From Mesostigma viride (taxonomy: Eukaryota; Streptophyta; Mesostigmatophyceae; Mesostigmatales; Mesostigmataceae), in the NCBI GenBank assembly GCA_009746045.1, contig RPFO01000022.1:2489937-2553936 (forward strand): a DNA stretch of 64,000 nucleotides, read 5' to 3'. This document shows, in pieces, positions 11,141 to 20,349 of this stretch (position 1 is the stretch's first letter; every line of letters starts with the position of its first letter). A program made the translations under genes and the position numbers. A model generated the notes under the pieces. The model saw only the letters and a list, made by a program, of their open reading frames with translations, made no database searches and was not told the DNA's origin.

Positions 11141-11871
11141 CATGGTCATGTATATACTACCTTTCCTGCATGGGGGGCCAACAGAATCAGAATTGGTATT
11201 TGTATTTGCACACTGTCCTCCTGACGGTGGTGCTCGCCATGATTCGGTCGGTTTTCCCCCACGCGAACATCCGGTCCGAGGATGCGGATGGCGCTGCCTT
11301 CTATTCCCCCAACCACCGGCCTGACATCGTGGTGCTGGACTTTGAGGGGGGTGGCCGGCATCTGCTTATCGACGTTTCGGTGGCGCGGCCCTTGGCTCTT
11401 AGCCACGTGGCTGGGGCCTCCCTCACGGCAGGTTACACGGCGGACCGGGCGGAGCGGGCCAAGCTCCTGGCCTACGGCGACGTCGGGCACCATCGTGTGG
11501 TGCCCTTCGTCCTGGAGGAGTTTGGGGCCATGGGGCCCCTGACCTCCGCCTTCTTCAAGGAGTGTTGCCGGCTCCGGGAGGACCGGCTGGACCTGGAGGG
11601 CCAGCGGGCCTCATGGTCGGCGCGGACCTGGACGTCATATTGGCGTCAGCGCTTGTCGGTGGCGCTGACTCGGGCCATGGCTGACATCATGCTCCGCCGT
11701 ACGCGGGCTGATTTTGCGGTGCAGCAGGGCTATTAGGTTCCTCCCGTTAGGAGTTTCCATTGGTCTTATCGTAGTATAGAGATTTGACATGGCTCTGTAT
11801 AGAGGTTTATAGCTGGGCGTTTGCTTTGGTTTGAATGATTTCACTCTGCTGTAAGTAATTATATTATTATA
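11141..11871 (+). mobile_element. 5'-truncated retroelement with a 14-bp TSD
   Basis: The 14-bp direct repeat ATGTATATACTGAA flanks this insert at 11127-11140 and 11872-11885. Without the insert the flanks join into a sequence matching the CCCGTG element, which confirms the boundaries. It carries one open frame and a short AT-rich 3' UTR with TTATATTATTATA near its end. It is unrelated to F1-F4. Confidence 0.8.
11170..11736 (+). CDS. Putative restriction-like (PD-(D/E)XK-type) nuclease domain, C-terminal part of a retroelement protein
   Basis: The 188-residue frame contains RPDIVVLDF, then LLIDVSVARP, a spacing that resembles the PD...(D/E)xx core of restriction-like endonucleases found after the reverse transcriptase in R2-like and related retrotransposons. 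Downstream are GYTADRAERAKLLAY (a lysine-bearing helix), VVPFVLEEFG and a basic C-terminal helix. A catalytic lysine in the exact PD-D/E-X-K position is not seen (D-V-S replaces it), so activity is uncertain. The frame has no start of its own and is likely the end of a longer polyprotein cut by 5' truncation. Assignment rests on motif reading only. Confidence 0.5.
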   Translation: MGGQQNQNWYLYLHTVLLTVVLAMIRSVFPHANIRSEDADGAAFYSPNHRPDIVVLDFEGGGRHLLIDVSVARPLALSHVAGASLTAGYTADRAERAKLLAYGDVGHHRVVPFVLEEFGAMGPLTSAFFKECCRLREDRLDLEGQRASWSARTWTSYWRQRLSVALTRAMADIMLRRTRADFAVQQGY

Positions 11872-11919
11872 ATGTATATACTGAAAGCCCATAAATCAAA
11901 GTTTTTTTTGAGCTACTCA

Positions 11920-12064
11920 GACCTGTGGGCACTGCCACCTCCCCCCAAGAGGAGGCGGCGTTTTGATGAGTAGTGTAGTTAGGATTTTTCTAGACTAGAT
12001 AGCTTAGAGTTAGGTTAGTTCGATCACGCGGCTCCCTCCACTCCACCCATCCATCAAGGAATAT
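11920..12064 (+). mobile_element. F4 LINE 3' fragment
   Basis: It starts in the last codons of the F4 ORF (CCTGTGGGCA..., CCAAGAGGAGGCGGCGTTTT) and continues through the F4 3' UTR (GTAGTGTAGTTAGGATTTT, TTCGATCACGCGGCT). It stops at GGAATAT, where the complete copy at 61430-62795 continues to the hairpin and tail. The outer F1 LINE begins there. Confidence 0.75.
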
Positions 12065-12417
12065 TAATTAATTAGGAACATAACTCCGTTGGGAGTAAAT
12101 GTAGCACATATCCCTGAGAAGGGGCATATGGCTTTTAATACATTCTGGGCTAGTTCATGCAAGGGTGGGAATGTAAGCTACCCTTGCGCTAGGTGCACCA
12201 GGGCACCTGCACCCTCATGTCAGATCTATCACGCTATGCCCAGCTAAGGGGGAGCATGTCATGTGGGGGAAGATCATCATGGCTATACAAGAGCTAGGGC
12301 ATGGCTTCTGTGTAGAATAGTTAGACAGTGGCCTTGTACATGCCCGCCTACTACAGGCACTATACCAGCTGAGGCCTAGCATTTTTAGTCATGTACATGT
12401 GTGCCTATGATGAGCCA

Positions 12418-12534
12418 TGCAGCTTAGACCGGTAGGCCGGATTGTTTGCACCCACCCATCCATCCATCGGGGTTAATGCTCCGTGACTCCCCACCGGGAG
12501 CACGAGTCTGATTAATTAATTAATTAACTAATTA
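12418..12534 (+). mobile_element. 117-bp F2 LINE 3' fragment
   Basis: It is an F2 3' UTR end with the CCATCCATCCAT run, the hairpin CTCCC-CACC-GGGAG and a TTAATTAA tail. The 11-bp TSD ATGATGAGCCA is at 12407-12417 and 12535-12545. Confidence 0.88.
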
Positions 12535-12625
12535 ATGATGAGCCACACCCCAGATGATTAATTAATTAATTAATTAATTAAAATTAATAGACACGTGACT
12601 GCGTCACGTGAGCATAAGTCCTCAG

Positions 12626-13689
12626 GGTCCACCACTTCGGTGCGCACTTCTTACGGGACCACGCCCCCATGCCCTTTTCAGAAGGGTGTGTGGCAGGGCT
12701 GCGTGCTGTCGCCCTACCTGTTCATTATTGTTGTCGAATACGTAATGATTCAGGCGCGCAAGCGATTTGCCCGCATCGTGGGCAGGGAACCAGGAGTGCA
12801 GGTTGCTAACAAATTCTGGCATGGCGGTGCGGACACGGAGATTCGGCTAGCAGACATCATCTACGCAGACGACACCACCCTCTTCGAGGACACTGAGCAC
12901 GTGCAGACATGGCTTGACTGCCTGGCTCTCGAGGCCCGTGCAGTGGGGCTTGAGGTCAGCAAGAAGACAGAGGCTCTGGCGGATGGGCTCACCACCTCAG
13001 CGCCGCCCCTCTATCTCCTAGACGGCTCTCGAGTCCTGTATCGGGACCGCGTTAAGCTGCTGGGCAGCCTGCTCCCTAGCTGCGAGGCTGATGTGGACCA
13101 CCGCATCTCCCTCGCCTGGCACGCTTTACGCCAGTACCGGGCCCTGTGGCGCAAGCCCCTGGGCAAGATCGAGAAACAGGACCTGTTCAAGGTCCTCGTC
13201 CTTCCTGTTCTCACGTATGGCGCCGAGACGTGGACCCTCACCGCCGACCTGGCCCGCAAGCTGGACGGCGCGGTCACCAGCATGCTGCGTTCCATTTTCC
13301 GAGTAGGATATGCTGCTCATGTCCGCAATGAGGACCTGTACCAGGGCATGCCCTACATCACCAGCACAATTAAGCAACGCCGCCTGCAGCTAGTAGGGCA
13401 CCTAGCTCGCACCAACCAGGTAGACACCTCACGTGGCCCCCCCGCAGGACTGCGACCAGCCCAGCCTGGCCGGCACCTCCTGACGTGGGCTGGGCCCAGT
13501 GATGTTAGACGCCGCAAGGCCCGCACCTTCAAAGAACAGCTAGTAGAGGACATGGGGGGCCTAGGCCTCTCCGTGATTTGGAAGAAGATGATGGACAAGG
13601 CCAAGTGGGCCCAGGTCATAGAGGACAACGAGCCCCCCCCAGTGGGGAAGCGCCCGCGTGTGCAATCCCGCGGGAGGCACGCTAGATAG
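12626..13689 (+). CDS. F2 LINE reverse transcriptase, C-terminal fragment
   Basis: The frame begins inside the RT at STTSVRTSYG and is open to the stop at 13689, about 350 residues. It contains GVWQGCVLSPYLF, IYADDTTLFED (YADD near 12860), the thumb region LTYGAETWTLTADLARKLD and a basic C-terminus ending in RPRVQSRGRHAR. The fingers and first catalytic Asp are missing because of 5' truncation, so it cannot be active. Its sequence is nearly identical to the copies at 35374-36162 and 48100-49221, so F2 was recently active. Confidence 0.85.
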
Positions 13690-13879
13690 CTCCCCCTAGG
13701 GCAGCGTGCGGCTGCCTAGATAGATGTTGTAGTTAGAATGTTGTTAGATAGATGTAGTATGTAGCCAATGTAGATAGATTAGACCGGTATAGGAATGTTT
13801 GCACCCATCCATCCATCCATCGGGGTTAATGCTCCGTGACTCCCCAACGGGAGCACGAGTCTAATTAATTAATTAATTA
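12626..13879 (+). mobile_element. F2 LINE, 5'-truncated, inserted in the F3 copy
   Basis: The TSD ATAAGTCCTCAG is at 12614-12625 and 13880-13891. It holds the second half of the F2 reverse transcriptase, the F2 3' UTR with CCATCCATCCAT, the hairpin CTCCC-CAAC-GGGAG framed by CGTG/CACG, and a TTAATTAA tail. Confidence 0.93.
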
Positions 13880-13942
13880 ATAAGTCCTCAGTGGGAGGGG
13901 AACATGGGATGGAATGGATGGTATAAGCTATCTAGGTCCTAG

Positions 13943-14407
13943 TTACAGGGGTGTGGGCACCGCGGCCCGAATCGCTATGAATGCCATATACTTGGTCACA
14001 CGCGGAGCCCAAACAGGCTTGGGGGTGGTCTCCTTCATCACTACTTGCCATCTATCCTTGCGCACCATCTGCCTCCATATTACAGACAAACCAGGAGGCT
14101 GCCGGGGGGTGAGCCCGTCACGTCTAGTGTAGCACATGTCCATGCCGAGTCTATCACGGGAAGTCCACGGGTGGCGGCCCTGCCGCGCGCGGCCGGGGGC
14201 ACGCCAGGTGAGGACATATCGCCCAGGCTGGGCGGGCTTGGTGCCAGCTAGTCTATCTGATGTATCTACCTGATCTGTGCGGGCCAGGTGCCCGGCTAGG
14301 CCCATGCGCCTGTGCCTAATAATGTGGGAAACATAGGGCAAATCAGCGTACAAATCCTCATTACTAATGTGCAAACCAAAGGGGATGTTAAGGGCCTTGC
14401 GCAGCAT
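13943..14407 (-). pseudogene. F3 LINE reverse transcriptase C-terminal fragment
   Basis: The 154-residue frame starts inside the F3 thumb region (MLRKALNIPFGLHISNEDLY) and continues past the point where the 8218-10659 copy is broken, reading GLSVIWRQMVRKDRW and ending in VPTPL. It therefore shows the natural C-terminus of the F3 protein. Confidence 0.8.
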
Positions 14408-14886
14408 CCCCAGATGATGCCTAGCTTTACTTAATTATGCAGTGCACATGCAGGGAGTCACTCTATGCTGAGAAGCCATGCCCTAGCTCTCTTGTATAGC
14501 TATGTTGATCTTCCCCACCTATGACGAGCTCCCCTTAGCTGGGAGTTGCCCGAGACTCTGGGTGGTGCAGGTGCATGCCCTAACTAGTGCACCTAGAGCA
14601 AGTGTTGTTTACATTCCCACCCTTGCAGGAAGTAGCTTAGAATGTATTATAGGCTCATATATGCCCCCTCTCTGGGCTATGTGCTACATATACTCCCAAC
14701 GGAGTTATGTTCCTAATTAATTAATTAATTAATGGCTTCTCAGCAGAGACTGACTCCCTGCATGGGCACTGCATAAAAAAATTAAGCTAGGCATCATCTG
14801 GAGGGTGGCTCATCATAGGCACACATGTACATGACTAAAAATGCTAGTGCCTGTAGTAGGCGGGCATGTACAAGGCCACTGTCTAA

Positions 14887-15625
14887 CTATTCTACACTAC
14901 TGCTGCTGTATTCCCCTAGGCTGGGGCTGCCGGGGTCGCTGGGGCCGCGGTGGTCGAGGGGGTCGCGTGCCAGGGCTTGTGGCCGACGTAGATGGCCGCC
15001 CCAGGGCTTCCAGTACACCGGCTGGCCTGCCTTGGTCTGCCGGAGCTGGAGGTAGGTCGGCCATATTAGCTCCCGTCGCCGTTGTTGCTGCGCCAGGGTC
15101 AAATTGTCGTCCACAGTGAAGTGAGTCTTCTCGAGCCACTTGCGGCGTCTGAGAAACAAAATCTTGTCCGCTGGGCTCTCAAAGATGAGAAGAAGCGGGG
15201 GCGCCCCTGCCTTACCCCGCGCGCGGGGGAGGCGGTGGGCGGTCTCACCAAGAAGGCCCATGTGTGCAAGGATTTTGCTCTCAAACGCACGTGCAAGCTT
15301 CTCGGAATTCTCACCTTCCTCCATGTCGAGGTTCTTGAGTATGGCGTTGAGGCTGCGCTTGGCGAGCTCGGCCTCCCCGCGGAGGTCAAGCGTCTGCCGC
15401 TGGAGAGCTCTGGGCTGCGACGGCGGAGGTGGTGGAGGTGGTGTCGGCTGCTTAAGCATGTCCGCCCAGGTCGTGATGGGAGGAGCATCGCCGGCCAGGC
15501 CAGCAGAGGCTGGCTGGCGGCAATGTCCTTCACCGCCTGGGCGGTGAGGCCTGCGGTGTTCTGCAGGACCTCGATAGCGATGGCATTGTCCTTAAGACGC
15601 TGGTCAACATCAGCAGGACTTCTTC
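14887..15625 (-). pseudogene. F1 LINE ORF1, C-terminal part
   Basis: Read on the minus strand with small frame breaks. It contains a likely coiled coil (LDLREEAELAKRSLNAILKN) and then the module APPLLLIFESPADKILFLRR..KTHFTVDDNLTLAQQQRRREL. This resembles the RNA-binding and C-terminal domains of L1-type ORF1 proteins. The frame ends at SSSSVE just before the F1 3' UTR. No reverse transcriptase follows it in any F1 copy here. Confidence 0.75.
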
Positions 15626-15639
15626 ATCTCCTGGTCAAC

Positions 15640-16096
15640 TGAGGCTATGGTCCCTGGACCCGGCCTGCCAATAACCACGTTTACCAGGAGCATTCTCTTT
15701 ATGGAAGAACACTTGGTCTCCCACATTAAATTGTGATATATCTCCTCTCTGCTTGTCGTTTTCACAAAGATGAGCATACTGCGCCCACCTCTGGTTACTC
15801 CATGCTTGCATTATTTCATCAGGGTAGAGGCCACCTGCCAGCCCACGAGGTGAGACGTACAGCCATGGAACACCATGCACCGTAAAAGCATGAAAACGGT
15901 TGTTCATGGTGTTTTCCACTTTTGCACCACCTAAACACCTGATAGAAAAAGTTGGTTTGAACATTTCTGGATAATCCCCAGACATCACCAACTTCTTAAG
16001 CTCCTGTATAAATCTGTCAACCTTGCACCTTGAGCTTGGTGGTCTTCGCGACCCACAATCTTCAGGAAGGGCAGATCTGAATATTAAGTCAGGCAG
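15640..16096 (-). pseudogene. LTR-element integrase, C-terminal part
   Basis: The minus-strand frame contains AHLCENDKQRGDISQFNVGDQVFFHKENAPGKR in short pieces, then GYWQAGPGTIASVD if a one-base shift is allowed. This is typical of the region after the integrase core, where a VGD-V motif and a G-I strand form a small beta-barrel. It is separated from the core by T2. Confidence 0.65.
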
Positions 16097-16100
16097 TTAA

Positions 16101-18375
16101 GGGGAGGGGACATGCCTAAAGTGCACTTTTCTGGAAACCACACCTATGCATGTGCTAAAAATCCAATGATGATTGGGGACCATAAATATGATTAAAAAAT
16201 AATTTTCCAGCCACTTGGGGGGGGTACTTGCCCCCACCATACACCGGTAACGCGCTAAAAATAGAAAAAGACGCTATTTTAGTCACATTTTCCCTAGGAC
16301 AATGGGCAAACATATTGGGACCAAATCATATATTCCCGCATAGTTCCCCCACTTTTGAGAAATTCTACCCAGTTGGGACCAAGAAATAAGCATGTTTACT
16401 CACGTTGATGGATTTCCCGCAAAACAGGTACTTTTTTAATCCAAAAAAAAAAAATCAAATCATAAACACATCATATCATGCTCCACCATATATTCCCAAA
16501 TACTACAGGTGGGGGGACATGCAGCCCCAAATTTTCAGGTCATTCTGACAAGCGCAGCTCTAGTTGATGGATTTCCTAGGTAGCCACCTGTGACGAAGCT
16601 CAGGGAGGTTTTTTAGTGTATCTTACCACACTAACACCCCTTTATCCATCCAAACCATGCAAAAACTTGCCAAACCACGTGCTGCCAACCTCTGCACATA
16701 TGGTACCTCCTATGTTCAAGGTTTGACGCCATTCTGACAACAACTGCCCAGGTTGCAACCATTCCAAGACGGCCACCCACAAAGACGCTACAAGGAGGTT
16801 TTAGTTACCATCTGGCCACTTTAGAATCTCCTTCTTCATCAAAGACCTCTGCAAACTGATCAAAGCGCATATAATTAACTCTTGCATGCTGACAACTACA
16901 CATGCTCAAGGTTGAGGGTCATTGTGACAAGAACTGCTCAAGTTGATGGGTTTCCTATATGACCACCTGACAAGGCGCTAAGGACCACTCAGTAAGCAGA
17001 TTGACACAATGACACTTCATATGCCATCCAACATGCACCAAAACCAAGTCAAATATGTTTAGAAAGTAAAATGGGGCGGCCACGCACCTCATACGCCTTC
17101 ACCGCCCCTCAAGCATGGCCAGCCTTGCAACTATGTGCATAGCAATAAAGATGGTAGCACCAACATGCCTAACCAGCATTTTCTATGTTTCTCCCAGGTT
17201 AGAGTGGAAGGTTGATTCCAGCCAAGCTAATCAACACAACAACGCCTCCTAAACTGCCCTACCCGCCATGGGCACCAGACAGGGACTATGGAGGGCGAGG
17301 AACCAAGGAGATCATGGTATGCATAGCTTGCATGCAGTCAACCATGTCAACCATGGTTAGCTCAGCACATTGTAGTCTTGTCACATCATCATAACAAGGG
17401 AAAGCTCAAATAAACCAATAGTGGCAGCTATCTACATGCAGTCACACAAATGCAATATCTCCATATTTTAATCACTATAACACCTCCATCCCTGCACGAT
17501 GAAATGCAAAGAAGCCATTGGCGGCCCTTCAGCGCATGAGCGCTGGGATGCCGCTGCGAAGAGAGGGTGCGTCACCCTCACACAACAAGAAGCGTCCATA
17601 AGCACAACATCCTTGCTAGAACACGTTTCATGAAATGCCTTAAACCTTCCCGAGAAGGTACAGGCTGCGACTGAAGCGGCCCTGACCACAAAATCAACGA
17701 AAACAATCTAAAGCTGCCAGGTATTCGACAAGACAATGGCAAGGAACGGCGAGCTAGCTGGCGGAAACTGCCCCAAAAGAACGCAAAAAACTTCGAACAA
17801 TGAGCTCATAGAAGAAAGCACGGATAGCAGATAACATTCGCGACAAATCTGTACCTTGCCCTCGTAAATTCCTCGCCCAGGCGCGCAACAACAGCCGTTC
17901 TTCCATGGACAGGTCAGACACGCACTGCGCAGGTCTGAACAATTACTTACCGATAATGGCCGAAAATCTGGCAAAAAGCACCAGCTCGGTTTAGAACTCG
18001 ATGCAACCGATATTAATGCCTGCTTCACGGTCAGAACAGCCCCCAAAACCGCGATTTTACAGCCGCTATCATGAATTCTATTTCATTCCGCGCGACAAAA
18101 AAATTCAGATTACCCCCCATGCCGATGGCATAAAAAAACAGCAGCGATATTGTAAACCAGCTGATTTCCGCCACAAACTAACATCATAAACTCATCGCCT
18201 TTAAGATTCTAGTAAAATTTTTGCATTTCGCCTGCCCTAGTGTGGTAGTTTCGCCTAAACGCAGTCGCCATGGCCACTTCCGCAAGGGGTGCGGGCACCG
18301 TGCACGTGAAATTTGTGACCTTGGGTTCCGGCGCGAATTTTTTGGCGCCAAAATATTCGGGCATGTCCCGTCCCC
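16101..18375. mobile_element. TTAA-flanked DNA element T2, inserted in the integrase
   Basis: TTAA is at 16097-16100 and 18376-18379. Ends are GGGGAGGGGACATGCC and, on the other strand, GGGGACGGGACATGCC. It lies in reverse orientation to T1: its left part matches the right end of T1 (AAGTGCACTTTTCTGG, AAAATAGAAAAAGACGCTAT) and its right part has the subterminal palindrome and the TGGCCATGGCGAC-type block. Removing it and one TTAA restores the integrase text LQF-N-CLT. The interior shows no credible coding frame. Confidence 0.88.
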
Positions 18376-19000
18376 TTAAACTGCAAATCCATTTGCAGTT
18401 TGTGAATGACTGCAAACTTCTGCAGAATAACAAGGACAGCAGCATGGAGGGTATTTTCATCCTCAGCTGCCATAGGTTCAATTGCAATGTAGCCTGACCA
18501 TTCATCCACAGCCACCAAATAAGGCAACTGCCTGTACGTTATTGGTGAAGTAGAGGATATCAGCCTGGATATTACCCCTACCAGCTGCGGGATGTTTCGC
18601 ATGACGTTTAGGAGGCTTATTAGCACATAGTTGGCACACACAGTGCTCTCTGACATCTTGATACGCTTGCCAGAGGGCCCTGTTATTAATGGCTTGTATA
18701 AGCCTCATGGCATTGTTGCCATGACCACATGCATCATGCAAACTCTTAGCCAAAATCCTAAGATTAATACAATCATTAGGTAGTGGCTCTTCAGGACATG
18801 GTTGGGCATCGACATTCCTGGCAGAGCAAGAGTCCAAATTTGTATTATCAATATTAACAGGACTAGTGCTCTTAGGAGCTTGACTGTCAACAACATTAAT
18901 GGGTGCTTGGCTACAAACAGGAGCAGCACCACATGTATTGTTCACAGGAATTCTGCACACTTGGGCATCTGCATTGACAACACTATGAGGCATCTGTCTA
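18376..19000 (-). pseudogene. LTR-element integrase: HHCC domain and catalytic core, frameshifted
   Basis: The frame 18502-19149 carries HDACGH (HX4H) and CQLC (CX2C) with the tryptophan-rich stretch between, then KHPAAGRGNIQADILYF with the first core Asp. The 18255-18656 frame continues with YLVAVDEWSGYIAIE and a second Asp region. The two overlap only through a frameshift, and T2 cuts the core right after LQMDLQF. The zinc domain favours a Ty3-type integrase, though no RT is present to confirm it. Confidence 0.75.
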
Positions 19001-19258
19001 CAAACAGGAGCAGATCCACATGTGTTGTTTACAGTCAGTAGAGTCCTCACTGGGGTACTCCTTTTAAACATAGCATGGATTTGGGTGCCACAAACAGGGG
19101 CACTCTGTACGTGGGTGCCACAAACAGGGGCACTCTTATCCCTGCACACTTGGGCAGTTCTACGGTCTGTAGAGGAACTACTGCTGGAGCTCCTACCACC
19201 TGGCAGGCCTTCTCTGCCAAATCATCCTCACTAACTTCCCTAAGGACGTTGTAAGGAT

Positions 19259-20174
19259 TATATAAACAGAGAGGATCTTCTAGTTTTTCTGCTGCTGCTT
19301 CCTCTTCTTGCCCTGGAGGCTGCCACCATCACGGGAAGCATCGCTCTTGAGGCTTTGAGAAATCTGTTGCAGCAGCTTGAGCATCTCCGCCTGGGTATCC
19401 TGGGGCTCAGCTCGTCTCTTGTTCCTGCAGGCATGGGCTGAGTGACCAAGGACACCACAGAGCTTGCACTTGCGAAAGCGGCAATCCTTAGCCAGATGGT
19501 TAGTTTAGCCACAAACAGTGCAAGGAGGAAGGGATGCAGGGGCAGCGACAGTCTTACCCTTACATGCACGGCGAGTGTGCCCAGGCTGTCCACAGTTGTA
19601 GCAGATGATCTCCTTTTGTTGCTCTACCACCATGGCCACTCGAGGCACCTCCACCGCACTCCCTTCCTTGGAGACGCGTGTCTGATTAGTCAACAGCTCC
19701 TTGAGGTGTGCCCTGCACCTGTGAGTATCGTTCAGGTAACTGCGACAGTTCGCGACCAGATTGCGTTTCTCGGAGTCGGTCAGAGCGCAATTCTGGATCC
19801 ACCGCAGATTCACCGCCTCGTCGGGCCATCGGAGCGCCTGTTTTTCCAGCGTATCATAATAACTGTTGAGGTGCTCGATGATGCTCTGGCCGGGCTTGGG
19901 TTTTACGTCGACAAACTCCTCGATTTCGTCGCACGTCTTGTCAGTGACGGTCCGGAGAAAGGTTTTCCGCACTCGCCGCATGAACTCGCGCGGTGTCCAC
20001 TGGAGGCGCTGTGCATGCTCGATCCAACAAAGAAATCCAGTCCCGGTGGTTCTTGTCACGGTTCCCCAGCGGGGTTCCGCGCAAAAACTCTAACCAGTCT
20101 GGAATAATATCACGATTGGACATGATGCGACGCAAAAAGGGAGACAAAGAAGTCACAAAGCGATCGCGGTCCAC
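19259..20174 (-). pseudogene. LTR-element gag with three zinc knuckles, broken
   Basis: The start is at 20174 and a frameshift near 20050 links the first 40 residues to the 184-residue frame 19505-20059. That frame has a retrotransposon-gag core (TPREFMRRVRKTFLR, LRWPDEAVNLRWIQNC) and ends in knuckle 1, CYNCGQPGHTRRAC. Knuckle 2 (CTVCG-stop-TNHLAKDC) keeps CX2CX4HX4C spacing but has a TAA where residue 6 should be. Knuckle 3 is CKLCGVLGHSAHAC. The C-terminus is very basic (KKRKQQQKN). Gag packages RNA in virus-like particles. The stop and shift make it inactive unless suppressed. Confidence 0.8.
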
Positions 20175-20349
20175 CTGAACTTAATCAGGTGCCAGCGGCG
20201 CTGGTACCCACTCTTTAACCGCCGCAAGAAGTTTCGCCTCCTGGACGAGGGACGTCCGCCGACGCAGACGATTTCGCTCACTTGAGTGTTGACTATCAGT
20301 CAGAATTTGACCCAATGATAGCCTTCCTTCCAAGGTCAGTTGGGCCCAG

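Larger units (their letters stand above)
11028..11919 (-). mobile_element. CCCGTG-type TTAA element, end portion, interrupted
   Basis: TTAA then CCCGTGTTTTTTTTCATTAG begins the element. The following 90 bp (AGAACGCG, TAGCACCTAAGG, TCATGGTCATGTATATACT) and the stretch after the nested retroelement (GAAAGCCCAT..., GAGCTACTCAGACCT) match the reverse complement of the right end of the 38840-40580 copy. It therefore lies inverted and is split by the 11141-11871 retroelement. An F4 LINE fragment cuts it at about 11919. It sits at a TTAA inside T0. Confidence 0.75.
12559..14407 (-). mobile_element. F3 LINE copy on the minus strand, split by an F2 LINE
   Basis: The TSD CCCCAGATGAT is at 12548-12558 and 14408-14418. 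The 3' tail and CACGTG hairpin are at 12559-12610 and the coding part lies at 13943-14407. The F2 insertion at 12626-13879 falls in the 3' UTR. Confidence 0.9.
12310..14731 (+). mobile_element. Inner F1 LINE copy with two further insertions
   Basis: The TSD ATGGCTTCT is at 12301-12309 and 14732-14740. The copy is 5'-truncated and contains only F1 3' UTR, hairpin and TTAA tail. Two later elements sit in it: an F2 fragment at 12418-12534 and an F3 copy at 12559-14407. Confidence 0.9.
12065..15625 (-). mobile_element. Outer F1 (ORF1-only) LINE copy, split by an inner F1 insertion
   Basis: On the minus strand the element runs from ORF1 (15625 down to 14887) through the 3' UTR to the hairpin and ATTAATTAATTA tail at 12064. 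It is split into 14732-15625 and 12065-12309 by an F1 element flanked by the TSD ATGGCTTCT. At its 5' side it abuts the LTR element near 15625-15640. The 5' end of F1 is missing. Confidence 0.85.
15640..20178 (-). mobile_element. Degenerate LTR retrotransposon internal region (gag and integrase), split by element T2
   Basis: Read from 20178 downward: gag with three zinc knuckles, a spacer with repeated APVC motifs, the HHCC zinc domain and catalytic core of an integrase, the T2 insertion (16101-18375), then the rest of the integrase to about 15640. Protease, reverse transcriptase and RNase H were not found, so an internal deletion is likely. Possible LTR or leader sequence lies beyond 20180 but I could not define LTR ends. 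A primer-site-like stretch (GGGTACCAGCGCC on the minus strand) near 20190-20210 is only suggestive. Confidence 0.8.

Noticed and set aside
12065..15625. Twin-priming inversion of a single F1 LINE
   Set aside because: The inner plus-strand copy has its own tail and an ATGGCTTCT duplication on both sides, so it is a separate insertion.
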